Source of the DNA: Mycobacterium sp. 1465703.0
GTDB lineage: Bacteria > Actinomycetota > Actinomycetes > Mycobacteriales > Mycobacteriaceae
DNA: 46,288 bases
Assembly (NCBI RefSeq): GCF_001672975.1
Contig: NZ_LZKU01000066.1
Location: 1 to 46,288, forward strand
Reading direction: 5' to 3'
The stretch's first letter is position 1; each line of letters opens with the position of its first letter. The notes under the pieces were generated by a model. The model had not been told where the DNA came from. It saw nothing but the letters and a program-made list of their open reading frames with translations, and made no database searches. Made by a program: the position numbers and the translations under genes. Below, in pieces: positions 33,808 to 41,642 of the stretch.

Positions 33808-34689
33808 TTGACCACGGAATCTGAGCAGACTGAATGGACGGTGCAGGGCCTGCTGGATTTGTTCGACGTGCAGGCCGACGGAGACGACCGATTCATTGGT
33901 GAGACTGGCATCGCGGTGGGCGACGAACGTCAGGTGGTAGAGGGCACCCAGGTGCTCGCGCAGGCGATCGTCGCCGTGGCCAAGCGGTTCGCGGACAAGT
34001 CGGTGCGCTCGGCACATGCGGTCTTCTCGCGCGCGGTCATCGTCGGCCCGCCCATCGAACTCGTCCTCGACGTGGTGTCCGAAGGCCGCTCCACCGCCAC
34101 CGCGGTCGTCGCCGTGCACCAGAACGGCCGGCGCTGCCTGAGCATCACCGTGTTGGCCGACGTCCCGACCGACGACGTCATCCGTCACCACCTGCCGCGC
34201 CCCGAGGTAGCCGCCCCCGCCGATGCGCACCATTCGCCGATGCCGATGGTCGGCCGCGAGCTGCGCCTGGTCGACGTCGTCGACGTCAACAGCCCCGACG
34301 AGGTCGGCCCGCCGGAGCTCTACGCGTGGCTGCACTACGACCCGATCCCGACCCGCGACGAGTTGGCCAAGGCGCTGCTGGCGTACTTCACCGGCCATCT
34401 CGGAATCTCCACCACCATGCGCGCGCACGAGGGAATCGGCACCGCCCAGGCGCACCTGACCGTGTCGACCGCGCCGATGAGCATCTCGGTTGCCTTCCAC
34501 GAGCCGGTGGACTGGACCGGGTGGCTGCTCTACACGCACGAGAGCACCCAGGTCGGCGCGGGAATGTCGTATGTGCGCGGCACCGTGCACTCGGAAGAGG
34601 GCGAGCTGCTGGCCTCGTTCGCCCAGGAGGCGCTGATCCGTCCGCTGCGTACCAGCGACACGTCGATCGACGCCCGCGCACGGTTCTAA
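33808..34689 (+). CDS. Acyl-CoA thioesterase II-like double-hotdog protein
   Basis: A 293-residue TesB/4HBT_3-type thioesterase. The first hotdog has GGTQVLAQAIVAVAKRF-like EGTQVLAQAIVAVAKRFAD and SAHAVFSRAVIVGPPIEL, and the second carries GHLGISTTMRAHEGIGTAQAHLTVSTAPMSISVAFHEPVD, where the aspartate and Q/T residues of TesB-type sites are expected. It hydrolyses acyl-CoA thioesters. The TTG start follows GAGAGGTGGAG. It heads a plus-strand transcript (thioesterase, LLM oxidoreductase, acyl-CoA dehydrogenase) with short gaps. It is distinct from the thioesterase at 31463. Substrate unknown. Confidence 0.82.
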   Translation: MTTESEQTEWTVQGLLDLFDVQADGDDRFIGETGIAVGDERQVVEGTQVLAQAIVAVAKRFADKSVRSAHAVFSRAVIVGPPIELVLDVVSEGRSTATAVVAVHQNGRRCLSITVLADVPTDDVIRHHLPRPEVAAPADAHHSPMPMVGRELRLVDVVDVNSPDEVGPPELYAWLHYDPIPTRDELAKALLAYFTGHLGISTTMRAHEGIGTAQAHLTVSTAPMSISVAFHEPVDWTGWLLYTHESTQVGAGMSYVRGTVHSEEGELLASFAQEALIRPLRTSDTSIDARARF

Positions 34690-34704
34690 GCGCCGGGGGC
34701 AGCG

Positions 34705-35625
34705 ATGCGGTTCACCATCACCCACCCGATGCACAGCCATCCCTACAACCGGGAGTTGGTGAGTGGCGACGGTATCGGGAAGGTGGCCGCGGCGAGCGAG
34801 GCGGCCGGGATCCACGGCTTCGGCTTCACCGATCACCCGGCGCCCTCCCAGCGGTGGCTGGAGGCCGGCGGACACGATGCGTTAGATCCGTTCGTCGCAT
34901 TGGGTTTCGCGGCGGCGACGACATCCACGCTGCGGCTGATCCCGAACATCGTGGTGCTGCCGTATCGAAACCCGTTCGTGGTGGCCAAGTGCGGCGCGAC
35001 CCTAGACCTGCTTTCCGGTGGCCGATTCACGCTCGCGGTAGGCGTGGGCTACCTCAAGCGTGAGTTCGCGGCACTCGGTGTGAGCTACGACGAGCGGGCT
35101 GAGCTGTTCGAGGAATCCCTTCAGGTGATCCGGGCCATCTGGACCGGTGACGATATCTCCTTTGAGGGCAAGCACTTCAGCGCACGTGGCATCACCGCGC
35201 ACCCGCGGCCGGTCAGCGATCCGCATCCGCCGATCTGGATCGGTGGCAACACGTCGTCATCGCGCCAACGGGTGGCTCAGTATGGCGACGGCTGGTGCCC
35301 ATTCCCCGCGCCACCGCAGCTGGCCCAGACGGCCGGCACCGCCGTGATCGACTCGGTGCCGAAGCTCGCCGAGGGCATCGACGATCTACGGCGCAGATGC
35401 GATGCGGCGGGCCGGGATTGGTCGGCGATCGACATCACGTTCACCTCCTTCGAGGGTGGCAGCCCCGCCAGTGACGACTTCAATGCCGAGGCGTATCTCG
35501 AGGGACTGGACAAGCTGGCGAAGCTCGGCGTGACGTGGGTCAGCGTCCACCTGCCCGGCGACAGCATGGCGCACGCGCTGGAGACCCTCGATCGTTTTCG
35601 TACCCTGGTGATCGACGCGGCCTGA
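34705..35625 (+). CDS. LLM-class F420-dependent oxidoreductase
   Basis: A 306-residue luciferase-like TIM-barrel enzyme, probably using F420 as many actinobacterial members do. Typical blocks are HGFGFTDHPAPSQRW (the TDHP motif), LIPNIVVLPYRNPFVVAKCGATLDLLSGGRFTLAVGVGYLKREFAALG, HPRPVSDPHPPIWIGGN and YGDGWCPFP. It belongs to the TIGR03619-like group. It could reduce an enone or oxidise an alcohol in the pathway. The thioesterase stop is 15 bases upstream, and its own TGA overlaps the next ATG (TGATG). Confidence 0.88.
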   Translation: MRFTITHPMHSHPYNRELVSGDGIGKVAAASEAAGIHGFGFTDHPAPSQRWLEAGGHDALDPFVALGFAAATTSTLRLIPNIVVLPYRNPFVVAKCGATLDLLSGGRFTLAVGVGYLKREFAALGVSYDERAELFEESLQVIRAIWTGDDISFEGKHFSARGITAHPRPVSDPHPPIWIGGNTSSSRQRVAQYGDGWCPFPAPPQLAQTAGTAVIDSVPKLAEGIDDLRRRCDAAGRDWSAIDITFTSFEGGSPASDDFNAEAYLEGLDKLAKLGVTWVSVHLPGDSMAHALETLDRFRTLVIDAA

Positions 35626-36782
35626 TGGACTTCTCCCGCGTCGAGCTTTCGCCCGAGGATCAGAAATTCTTCGATGAAACCCGGGCGTTCCTTGCCGAAC
35701 ACGTCACGGACGAGGTGCGCCGCCGTGATCGCGAGACCGGCGAAAACTTCAGTGAGCCGGTGCATTTGGCGCTGGGCGAAGCCGGATATCTGACATCGGA
35801 TTGGAAGCAGGAGTCCGAAGGGGGATTCGACCCGGTACGCCGGCGAATCTTCCACCTCGAGATCGGTCGTGCCCATACGCCGTGGTTCCACTGGGGCACC
35901 ACCGCGGTCGTGGCGCGCTTGGTGCAGCAATTCGGGGCGCCCGAACTCGTCGAGTCGTTGCTGCCCGGCGTGCTGTCCGGCGAGATCCGGCTGTGTCTGG
36001 GATATACCGAGCCCGAGGGCGGCTCGGACGTGGCCACCTGCAAGACCCGCGCGGTGCGCGAAGCGGATGGATCGAGTTGGGTCATCAACGGTTCGAAGAT
36101 GTTCACCTCGAACGCGCAGAACGCCAAGTACGTCTTCTTGCTCACCAACACCGATCCCCAGGGGCCGAAACACAAGAACCTGACCATGTTTCTGGTGCCG
36201 CTGGATTCACCCGGAATCGAGATCCAGGGCATCCGCACGATCGACGGTGACCGCACCAACATCGTCTACTACAGCGATGTCCGCGTCGACGACCTCTACC
36301 GCATCGGCGAGGTCAACGGCGGCTGGACGGTGATGCGGTTCGCCCTCGACGCCGAACATGGCATCACTGACCCCGCAGACCATGGCTTGCAAAACATTTC
36401 GATGTTGTCCGAGCACGGCCACCTGATGGCCGAAGCGGCCGACGGGGTGGCGGCGCGCGTCGCGGGGATCGACGATGACTCGGTGAAATACCGGCTCGGG
36501 CGCAGCCTCGCCCGCATCGAGGCGGCGTTGTCGACCCCGGGCATGTACGGGCGCGTCGCGATCATCCAGACCATGCGTGACATCTCACCGGATTTGATGG
36601 ATATCCTCGGGGCCGCGTCGGCATTGCCCACCGACACACCGGGTTCCGCGGACGACGGCGCGATCGAATTCATCTTTCGGCATGCGGTTCCCGCCGGGAT
36701 CTACGGCGGCACCATGGAGGTGTTCCGCAACATGATCGCGCAGCACGAGCTGGGGCTCGGGCGTCCTAGCTACGGCCGCTGA
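35625..36782 (+). CDS. Acyl-CoA dehydrogenase
   Basis: A 385-residue acyl-CoA dehydrogenase starting MDFSRVELSPEDQKFFDETR, with ATG in the TGATG overlap with the LLM gene. Blocks are LCLGYTEPEGGSDVATCKTRA, INGSKMFTSNAQNAKYVFLL (the SxxxxT-type flavin region), FLVPLDSPGIEIQGIRTIDGDRTNIVYYSDVRV, and a C-terminal GGTMEVFRNMIAQHELGL. This subgroup is frequent in steroid/terpenoid and aromatic catabolic clusters of actinobacteria, where heteromeric dehydrogenases occur. Only one subunit gene is here, so it is probably homomeric. The 3' end overlaps the DUF427 gene by 17 bases on the opposite strand. Confidence 0.9.
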   Translation: MDFSRVELSPEDQKFFDETRAFLAEHVTDEVRRRDRETGENFSEPVHLALGEAGYLTSDWKQESEGGFDPVRRRIFHLEIGRAHTPWFHWGTTAVVARLVQQFGAPELVESLLPGVLSGEIRLCLGYTEPEGGSDVATCKTRAVREADGSSWVINGSKMFTSNAQNAKYVFLLTNTDPQGPKHKNLTMFLVPLDSPGIEIQGIRTIDGDRTNIVYYSDVRVDDLYRIGEVNGGWTVMRFALDAEHGITDPADHGLQNISMLSEHGHLMAEAADGVAARVAGIDDDSVKYRLGRSLARIEAALSTPGMYGRVAIIQTMRDISPDLMDILGAASALPTDTPGSADDGAIEFIFRHAVPAGIYGGTMEVFRNMIAQHELGLGRPSYGR

Positions 36783-37452
36783 CCGGAAGTTCGGCCAGCA
36801 CGTCGACGCGGGTGTCGTCGAAACTGAGGAATCCCTTGATCGGCACGCTTTCCGGCGGCGGACCGGGATAGCTCCAGGCGACGTCCTCGACGACATGCTC
36901 GCCCGATACGAACGACCAATACGTCGCAAAGCCTTTGTAATTGCAGTAACTGGTGGTCTCGGAGCGCCGCAGCAGATCGGTGCGCACGTGTGCGGGATCG
37001 ACATACAGCCGCGGGGCCAGCGAGGTCTCGAAAAGAATCACCGTGTCGTCGGTGTCCACCAGCGTGGTGCCGGCGACGCGGACGCGCAGCCGGCGTTGTG
37101 TCGGGCGGCAGTCGACGCGGTGATACGGATTGGGCGGGTAGTGCACGAGTTTGCGCCCCTCTTCCAGCCAGGTATCGACGGCGTCCCAGGGCACCTGGAC
37201 GAAACCTGGCGCCGCGGGTTCCGGTTCACTCGGTAGGTCGCCCACCTCGTCGGCGGCGAAGACGTAGCTCAACGGCCGACCCCGCCGGTGCACCATCAGC
37301 GCGCCCTCGGTGTCGATCACCAGACGCCCGTCCTTGACGGCCTGCACGCGCCGCGGATGTGGTTCGACGTACACGACGTCGTCGGGTATTGCGGGTGAGA
37401 AGTGCCCCGCCGGATCGCTGCTGAGCGGACCACGCCCGGCCACCAGACTCAT
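36766..37452 (-). CDS. DUF427 domain protein (tandem)
   Basis: A 228-residue protein with two DUF427 repeats: VEPHPRRVQAVKDGRLVIDTEGALMVHRRGRPLSYVF in the first and RVRVAGTTLVDTDDTVILFETSLAPRLYVDPAHVRTDLLRRSETTSYCNYKGFATYWSF in the second. The TSYCPYKG-like TSYCNYKGFATYWS block is the family signature. The fold is a small beta-barrel of unknown function. The ATG at 37452 follows GGGAGG; an in-frame start at 37515 would overlap the HxlR gene and is unlikely. It follows the HxlR gene by 34 bases on the same strand, probably one operon. Confidence 0.85.
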   Translation of the reverse strand: MSLVAGRGPLSSDPAGHFSPAIPDDVVYVEPHPRRVQAVKDGRLVIDTEGALMVHRRGRPLSYVFAADEVGDLPSEPEPAAPGFVQVPWDAVDTWLEEGRKLVHYPPNPYHRVDCRPTQRRLRVRVAGTTLVDTDDTVILFETSLAPRLYVDPAHVRTDLLRRSETTSYCNYKGFATYWSFVSGEHVVEDVAWSYPGPPPESVPIKGFLSFDDTRVDVLAELPVSGRS

Positions 37453-37486
37453 TTTTCCTCCCGGTTGGTTAGCCCGCTCTACCCAA

Positions 37487-37975
37487 TCACGAGGGACGCC
37501 GTCGGGTGGCGGCACGCTGTATCCGAATGTCGGTCGACCGCTTCCCGGGTGTCTTGGTATCCGCGGTCACCCGCACTTTGACGGGCCGCCCGGTGTCGGC
37601 GTCGACGAACGACAGGGGTGCCGAGCCGTCCTGCAGATGGGCGTCCCCCCACTGCACCAGTGACATGAACACCGGCAGGAAGTCCTCCCCGGCCACGGTT
37701 AGCCGGTACTCGTCGCGGGCGCGCTGTCCGGGCTCCTGATAGGGAACGCGCGCGACGATGCCCGCCGCCTCGAGCTGCTTGAGCGCCCGCGACACCGCCG
37801 GCGCCGACGTCGCGATGCGTTCCATGAAATCCTCGAAACGCGTTGTGCCGAAGAATAATTCACGGACAACCTGAAAGGCGGTCTTGGTGCTGAGCAGTTC
37901 GAGGACCTTCGACATCGAACAGCCCTCGCCGATCGACCACTGCCGGCGGTCCTGCAGCCGGTTCTCGAACTCCAT
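37487..37975 (-). CDS. HxlR-type winged-helix regulator
   Basis: A 162-residue regulator. The HxlR core is CSMSKVLELLSTKTAFQVVRELFFGTTRFEDFMERIATSAPAVSRALKQLEAAGIVARVPYQEPGQRARDEYRLTVAGE (residues about 20-95), with the N-terminal cysteine that is redox- or electrophile-sensitive in some relatives. The C-terminal tail is Arg/Lys-rich. ATG at 37975 and GTG at 37978 both fit behind AAGGGGA. It is divergent from the NmrA-like gene, with a dyad in the gap, so it probably controls that gene and its own operon with DUF427. Confidence 0.86.
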   Translation of the reverse strand: MEFENRLQDRRQWSIGEGCSMSKVLELLSTKTAFQVVRELFFGTTRFEDFMERIATSAPAVSRALKQLEAAGIVARVPYQEPGQRARDEYRLTVAGEDFLPVFMSLVQWGDAHLQDGSAPLSFVDADTGRPVKVRVTADTKTPGKRSTDIRIQRAATRRRPS

Positions 37976-38031
37976 CACGGTCCCCTTTGGCTAACGCTTG
38001 CATTATCCAGCATATCGTGGTTGCATCTTAC

Positions 38032-38045
38032 TAACGGCATCGTTA
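38032..38045. promoter_or_regulatory. Dyad TAACG-GCAT-CGTTA between HxlR and NmrA genes
   Basis: Perfect 5-bp arms with a 4-base centre in the 89-base divergent gap, 20 bases before the NmrA-like start. A related CTAACGC occurs at 37990-37996. HxlR proteins bind such short dyads in divergent promoters; the assignment is positional. Confidence 0.5.
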
Positions 38046-38064
38046 CTCAGCAAGGAGTCGGAAA

Positions 38065-38985
38065 ATGTCATCGAATCAGCTTTTCCTCATCACCGCGGCG
38101 ACCGGCAACACCGGGGCGCCAACCGTCGAGCTGCTATTGAAAGCCGGACACCGGGTGCGCGCGTTCGTGCACCGCAGCGACCAGCGCTCCGAGGCACTGG
38201 CCGCCCTGGGCGCCGAGGTGGTCGTGGGCGATCTGCTCGACTTCCACGCGGTCAGCGCGGCGATGCCGGGGGTCGACGCCGCCTACTTCTGCTACCCGAT
38301 CGCCCCGGGCAACCTGCTGCCGGCCACGGCCATCTTCGCCCAGGCCGCCAGCGAGGCGGGCGTGCGGGCGGTGGTCAACATGTCGCAGATCTCGGCGCGT
38401 CGCGAGGCGAAAAGCCATGCTGCACAGCAACACTGGATTGCCGAGCGACTGCTGGACCGGTTCGCCTTCGGCACCACGCATCTGCGTCCGACGTTCTTCG
38501 CCGAGTGGCTCAAATGGCAGTGGGCCCGCAGCGGCGACGAGGGCTTCCTGCGGCTGCCGTTCGGCAATGGGCGGCACGCTCCGATCGCCGGGCGCGATCA
38601 GGCCGGCGTCATCGCCGCCATCCTGCAGAACCCGGCCCCGCACCGTCGCCAGATCTATCCGCTGGTGGGCGCCGAGGAACTCGACCACTACGGCATCGCC
38701 GAGCAGATGTCGGATGCGCTCGGCATCGCGGTCCGCTACGAGCCGATCGGCATCCCCGCCTTCGCCGCGGCGCTGACGGCGCAGGGTCGGCCGGACTTCT
38801 TCGTCCAGCACATCAGTAGCGTCGCGCAGGACTACCAGGACGGCGTCTTCGCGGGTGAGAACAACCTTGTGGAGGTGATCAGCGGGCACCGGCCGATGAC
38901 CGTCGGCGACTACGTCGACGCCAACCGCGCCGCCTTCGACCACGACGGCAGGTTCGCGGTGCGCGACCAGCGCGTGGCGAGCTGA
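38065..38985 (+). CDS. NmrA-like NAD(P)-binding protein
   Basis: A 306-residue atypical SDR of the NmrA/quinone-oxidoreductase-2 type. The dinucleotide motif TAATGNTGAPTVELLLKAGHRVRAFVHR and GAEVVVGDLLDFHAVSAAM are typical, as is YPIAPGNLLPATAIFAQAASEAGVRAVVNMSQ. There is no YxxxK catalytic pair, so it may be a redox sensor or a quinone/azo reductase. HxlR regulators often control such genes in response to electrophiles. AAGGAG at 38052-38057 fixes the ATG. It is followed after 54 bases by the CoA-transferase gene. Confidence 0.86.
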   Translation: MSSNQLFLITAATGNTGAPTVELLLKAGHRVRAFVHRSDQRSEALAALGAEVVVGDLLDFHAVSAAMPGVDAAYFCYPIAPGNLLPATAIFAQAASEAGVRAVVNMSQISARREAKSHAAQQHWIAERLLDRFAFGTTHLRPTFFAEWLKWQWARSGDEGFLRLPFGNGRHAPIAGRDQAGVIAAILQNPAPHRRQIYPLVGAEELDHYGIAEQMSDALGIAVRYEPIGIPAFAAALTAQGRPDFFVQHISSVAQDYQDGVFAGENNLVEVISGHRPMTVGDYVDANRAAFDHDGRFAVRDQRVAS

Positions 38986-39039
38986 CGAAATCGGGGGGAT
39001 GCGCGCGCCTCTACTCGCCGACAGGGTAGGAACTTATCC

Positions 39040-40209
39040 ATGGCGGGACCGGTAGCAGGCGTCAAAGTCGTCGAACTCGGAGTCTGGGTGGCCGGCCCGG
39101 CCGCCGGCGGCATCCTGGCGGACTGGGGCGCCGACGTGATCAAGATCGAACCGCCCACGGGTGATCCGGCCCGCATGTTCGGCCGGATGCTGGGCTGCGA
39201 CCTGGGGCTCAACCCGCCGTTCGAGATGGACAACCGGTCCAAGCGCAGCGTGGTGTTGGACCTGGGCACCCAACAGGGTCGCGATACCGCGTTCGAATTG
39301 CTCGCTGACGCAGACGTTTTCCTGACCAACGTGCGACCCGGTGCGCTGCAACGTCTCGGTCTGGACTTCGAGCCGGTGTCTGCGGCCAACCCCCGCCTGG
39401 TCTATGGGCTCATCACCGGCTACGGCGAAACCGGGCCCGACGCCGACCGTGCCGCCTTCGACGTCGCCGCGTTCTGGTCGCGGGCCGGGGTGGCCCACCT
39501 GCTCACCCGGCCCGGCGACACGCCCCCGTTTCAGCGCGGCGGCATGGGCGACCACTCCGCCGGCATGACGATGGCCGCGGCCGTGTGCGCGGCACTGCTC
39601 GCGCGCGAGCGCACCGGGACGGGTCAACTGGTGACCACCTCGCTCTACCGGCAGGGCGCCTACACGGTGAGTTTCGATCTCAACACCTATCTGATGAGCG
39701 GCCAGCCGATCGCGATCGGCCAACGCGAAACGATGGGCAACCCGTGCATGAACAACTACACCGCCTCCGACGGGCGGCGGTTCTGGATAGTCGGCCTGGA
39801 GCCCGAGCGGCATTGGCCGGCGCTGTGTCGTGCGGTGGGGCGACCCGAGTGGCGTGACGACCCGCGGTTCGCCGACGCCCGTGCCCGCGCCGTCAACTCG
39901 GCCGCACTGATCGCCGCGCTGGATGACATCTTTGCGACGCGCCCGCTCGACGAGTGGGCGCACGTCTTCGCGGGCGAACCGGATTTCTTCTGGTCACCGG
40001 TCAATTCCCTCGAGGACGTCGTCGCCGACGAGCAGTTCCATGCGGCGGGCGGCATCGTCGACGTGCCCGACGGCAAAGCCGCCGTGCCGATGGTGGCGAC
40101 TCCGGCGGACTTCCATGGGACGCCGTGGGCACCGCGTTCTGCGGCACCGGAACTCGGGCAGCACACCGCCGAAGTGCTGGCCGACCTCGAGGCGCGGCGC
40201 GGTTCCTGA
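39040..40209 (+). CDS. Class III (CaiB/BaiF) CoA transferase
   Basis: A 389-residue family III CoA transferase moving CoA between carboxylic acids or onto a substrate acid. Blocks include VKVVELGVWVAGPAAGGILADWGADVIKIEPPTGDPAR, the NKRSVVLDL-like NRSKRSVVLDLGTQQGRD, NVRPGALQRLGLDF, and ITGYGETGPDADRAAFDVAAFWSRAG. The catalytic aspartate is probably in GGMGDHSAGM, followed by AALLARERTGTGQLVTTSLYRQGAY. It would activate the acid substrate for the thioester chemistry encoded in the cluster. Position and orientation suggest transcription with the NmrA-like gene, or from a local promoter. Confidence 0.9.
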   Translation: MAGPVAGVKVVELGVWVAGPAAGGILADWGADVIKIEPPTGDPARMFGRMLGCDLGLNPPFEMDNRSKRSVVLDLGTQQGRDTAFELLADADVFLTNVRPGALQRLGLDFEPVSAANPRLVYGLITGYGETGPDADRAAFDVAAFWSRAGVAHLLTRPGDTPPFQRGGMGDHSAGMTMAAAVCAALLARERTGTGQLVTTSLYRQGAYTVSFDLNTYLMSGQPIAIGQRETMGNPCMNNYTASDGRRFWIVGLEPERHWPALCRAVGRPEWRDDPRFADARARAVNSAALIAALDDIFATRPLDEWAHVFAGEPDFFWSPVNSLEDVVADEQFHAAGGIVDVPDGKAAVPMVATPADFHGTPWAPRSAAPELGQHTAEVLADLEARRGS

Positions 40210-40224
40210 CGGGCGCTGAGAAGC

Positions 40225-40249
40225 TTTACAAATTTCACCTGAAGTGTCA
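40225..40249. promoter_or_regulatory. TTTACAAA-N9-AAGTGTCA motif, copy 3
   Basis: Exact copy in the 160-base gap after the CoA-transferase gene, 120 bases upstream of the ATG at 40370. It shares AGC and CGCTG flanks with copy 2. It marks the likely start of the transcript with the P450 genes. Confidence 0.7.
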
Positions 40250-40369
40250 CGCTGTCGGGTGAGTCGCATCGCCCGACGCGTGACGCGGCTGCAGCCCGTG
40301 GGAAAGCCCATGACAAGCGCTTGAGACCCGCCCGCGAACTCGTGGCGGGTGGTGGTGAGGAATGAATCG

Positions 40370-40933
40370 ATGGTCGCTCCAACGTTCGAGATCAGCAAGA
40401 ATGGTGCCGCGGAAAAAACCCGCGCGAACGGCGAGGGCCTTCGTTATCGACTCGACGTCGTCGCGGCCAGCGCCGTCGATGTGGTGCAATCGGCCGGCGG
40501 TTGGCTGTATGACCGGGCGATGGCCGGTTGGGAAGTGACCGTGCTGCTCCCGCAAGGCTGCGATACTCGGCCGTTGCGAATCCTGGGGGTGCGGGCAGCA
40601 GACCTCGAGTCGGCGCTCGTCGCGCTGGGGGCCGGCCCGACGAGCCTGGCCGTCAGCGCGGACGCATTCAACGCCGACGCCCGGGTGCGTGACGCGGTGC
40701 TCGAGTCGCTGGACAACCGGCTGACCGAGGTCGCCTTGTGGGGTGAGGGTTGGCCGCTGGGCGTGAACCGTGTGACCACCCGTGCGCAGCACCTACTCAG
40801 CGGTGCGGCCCGGATGTTCAAGGGCTATGCGCTTGCGGCTGCGGGCATTCCGGGCACGACGGTCGGCGCCACCGAGACGCTGCTGTGCGACGTGGGTTCG
40901 GGGGCCGACTCAGAGCTGATCCGGCTCGACTAG
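40370..40933 (+). CDS. Hypothetical protein, first gene of the P450 operon
   Basis: A 187-residue protein I do not recognise. It is soluble, with alternating strand-helix segments (LRYRLDVVAASAVDVVQSAGGWLYDRAMAGWEVTVLLP, then PLRILGVRAADLESALVALG, then LTEVALWGEGWPLG). No signal peptide or known motif is seen. The ATG at 40370 has GAGG nine bases upstream; an upstream GTG at 40349 is possible. The next gene starts 5 bases after its stop. Its place at the head of the operon suggests a regulatory or accessory role in the pathway. Confidence 0.7.
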   Translation: MVAPTFEISKNGAAEKTRANGEGLRYRLDVVAASAVDVVQSAGGWLYDRAMAGWEVTVLLPQGCDTRPLRILGVRAADLESALVALGAGPTSLAVSADAFNADARVRDAVLESLDNRLTEVALWGEGWPLGVNRVTTRAQHLLSGAARMFKGYALAAAGIPGTTVGATETLLCDVGSGADSELIRLD

Positions 40934-40937
40934 CCCG

Positions 40938-41642
40938 ATGAAGAAGTACTACCGACACACCCTGCTCTATTTACACGAGACCATCTCGCTGGGATCCGGG
41001 CGCAGCGACCGGTTCACCGAGATCTTCGCCGACACCTACCAGCCGATGATGGAGCAACTGGGGGCGCGGTTGTTCGCGATCTGGGAATCCACGCCCTACA
41101 ACGGTCACTGGCCACAGGTGACGGTGATCTGGGAGATCGACGGGTTCGCCGATTACGCCAGGATCGGCGCCGCGCAGGCCCGCGGCGGCAGCCACGAGGC
41201 CGCGTCCGGCAAATGGGCCGCGTTTCTGGCCGATAGCGGCGCCTCGGGGGAGGGCCGCATCATGTACCCCGGGCCCAGCAACAGGACGCTCACCCAGCTG
41301 CAAGAGGCGAATTTCACCGCGCCGCTGGTGATTCAAGAGATCATGCAGACCAAACCGGGGCGCCAGGACGACTACATCCGCGAACTCGAGCGCCTCTATG
41401 TACCGTGGTCGGAGCGCACCGGCAAGCGCTGGCTCGGCTCGTTCACCACGACCTTCCGCTACAACGAAGTGATCCACTACTGGGCGCTGGACGGCGGCTG
41501 GGACTGCTTCGCCGAACACTATCCGTCGTGGAAAGAGAGTCCACCGGCCGAGATCGTCACCTGGATGAGCGTGGCGCCCGCACTGCGTGACGGCTGGGAG
41601 GATTCCATCCTGCAGGCCCTGCCGCCGTCGCCGCTGCAGTGA
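40938..41642 (+). CDS. NIPSNAP-like dimeric alpha/beta-barrel protein
   Basis: A 234-residue protein with two ferredoxin-like halves. In the first, YRHTLLYLHETISLGSGRSDRFTEIFADTYQPMMEQLGARLFAIWESTPYNGHWPQVTVIWEIDGFADYARIG follows the NIPSNAP pattern of strand, helix and W/E-rich strand; the second half (LVIQEIMQTKPGRQDDYIRELERLYVPW, then RYNEVIHYWALDGGWDCFAEHY) repeats it. Relatives bind small hydrophobic molecules or act as monooxygenase/isomerase-like accessory enzymes. The TGA overlaps the P450 ATG (TGATG), suggesting close functional linkage. Function not established. Confidence 0.72.
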   Translation: MKKYYRHTLLYLHETISLGSGRSDRFTEIFADTYQPMMEQLGARLFAIWESTPYNGHWPQVTVIWEIDGFADYARIGAAQARGGSHEAASGKWAAFLADSGASGEGRIMYPGPSNRTLTQLQEANFTAPLVIQEIMQTKPGRQDDYIRELERLYVPWSERTGKRWLGSFTTTFRYNEVIHYWALDGGWDCFAEHYPSWKESPPAEIVTWMSVAPALRDGWEDSILQALPPSPLQ

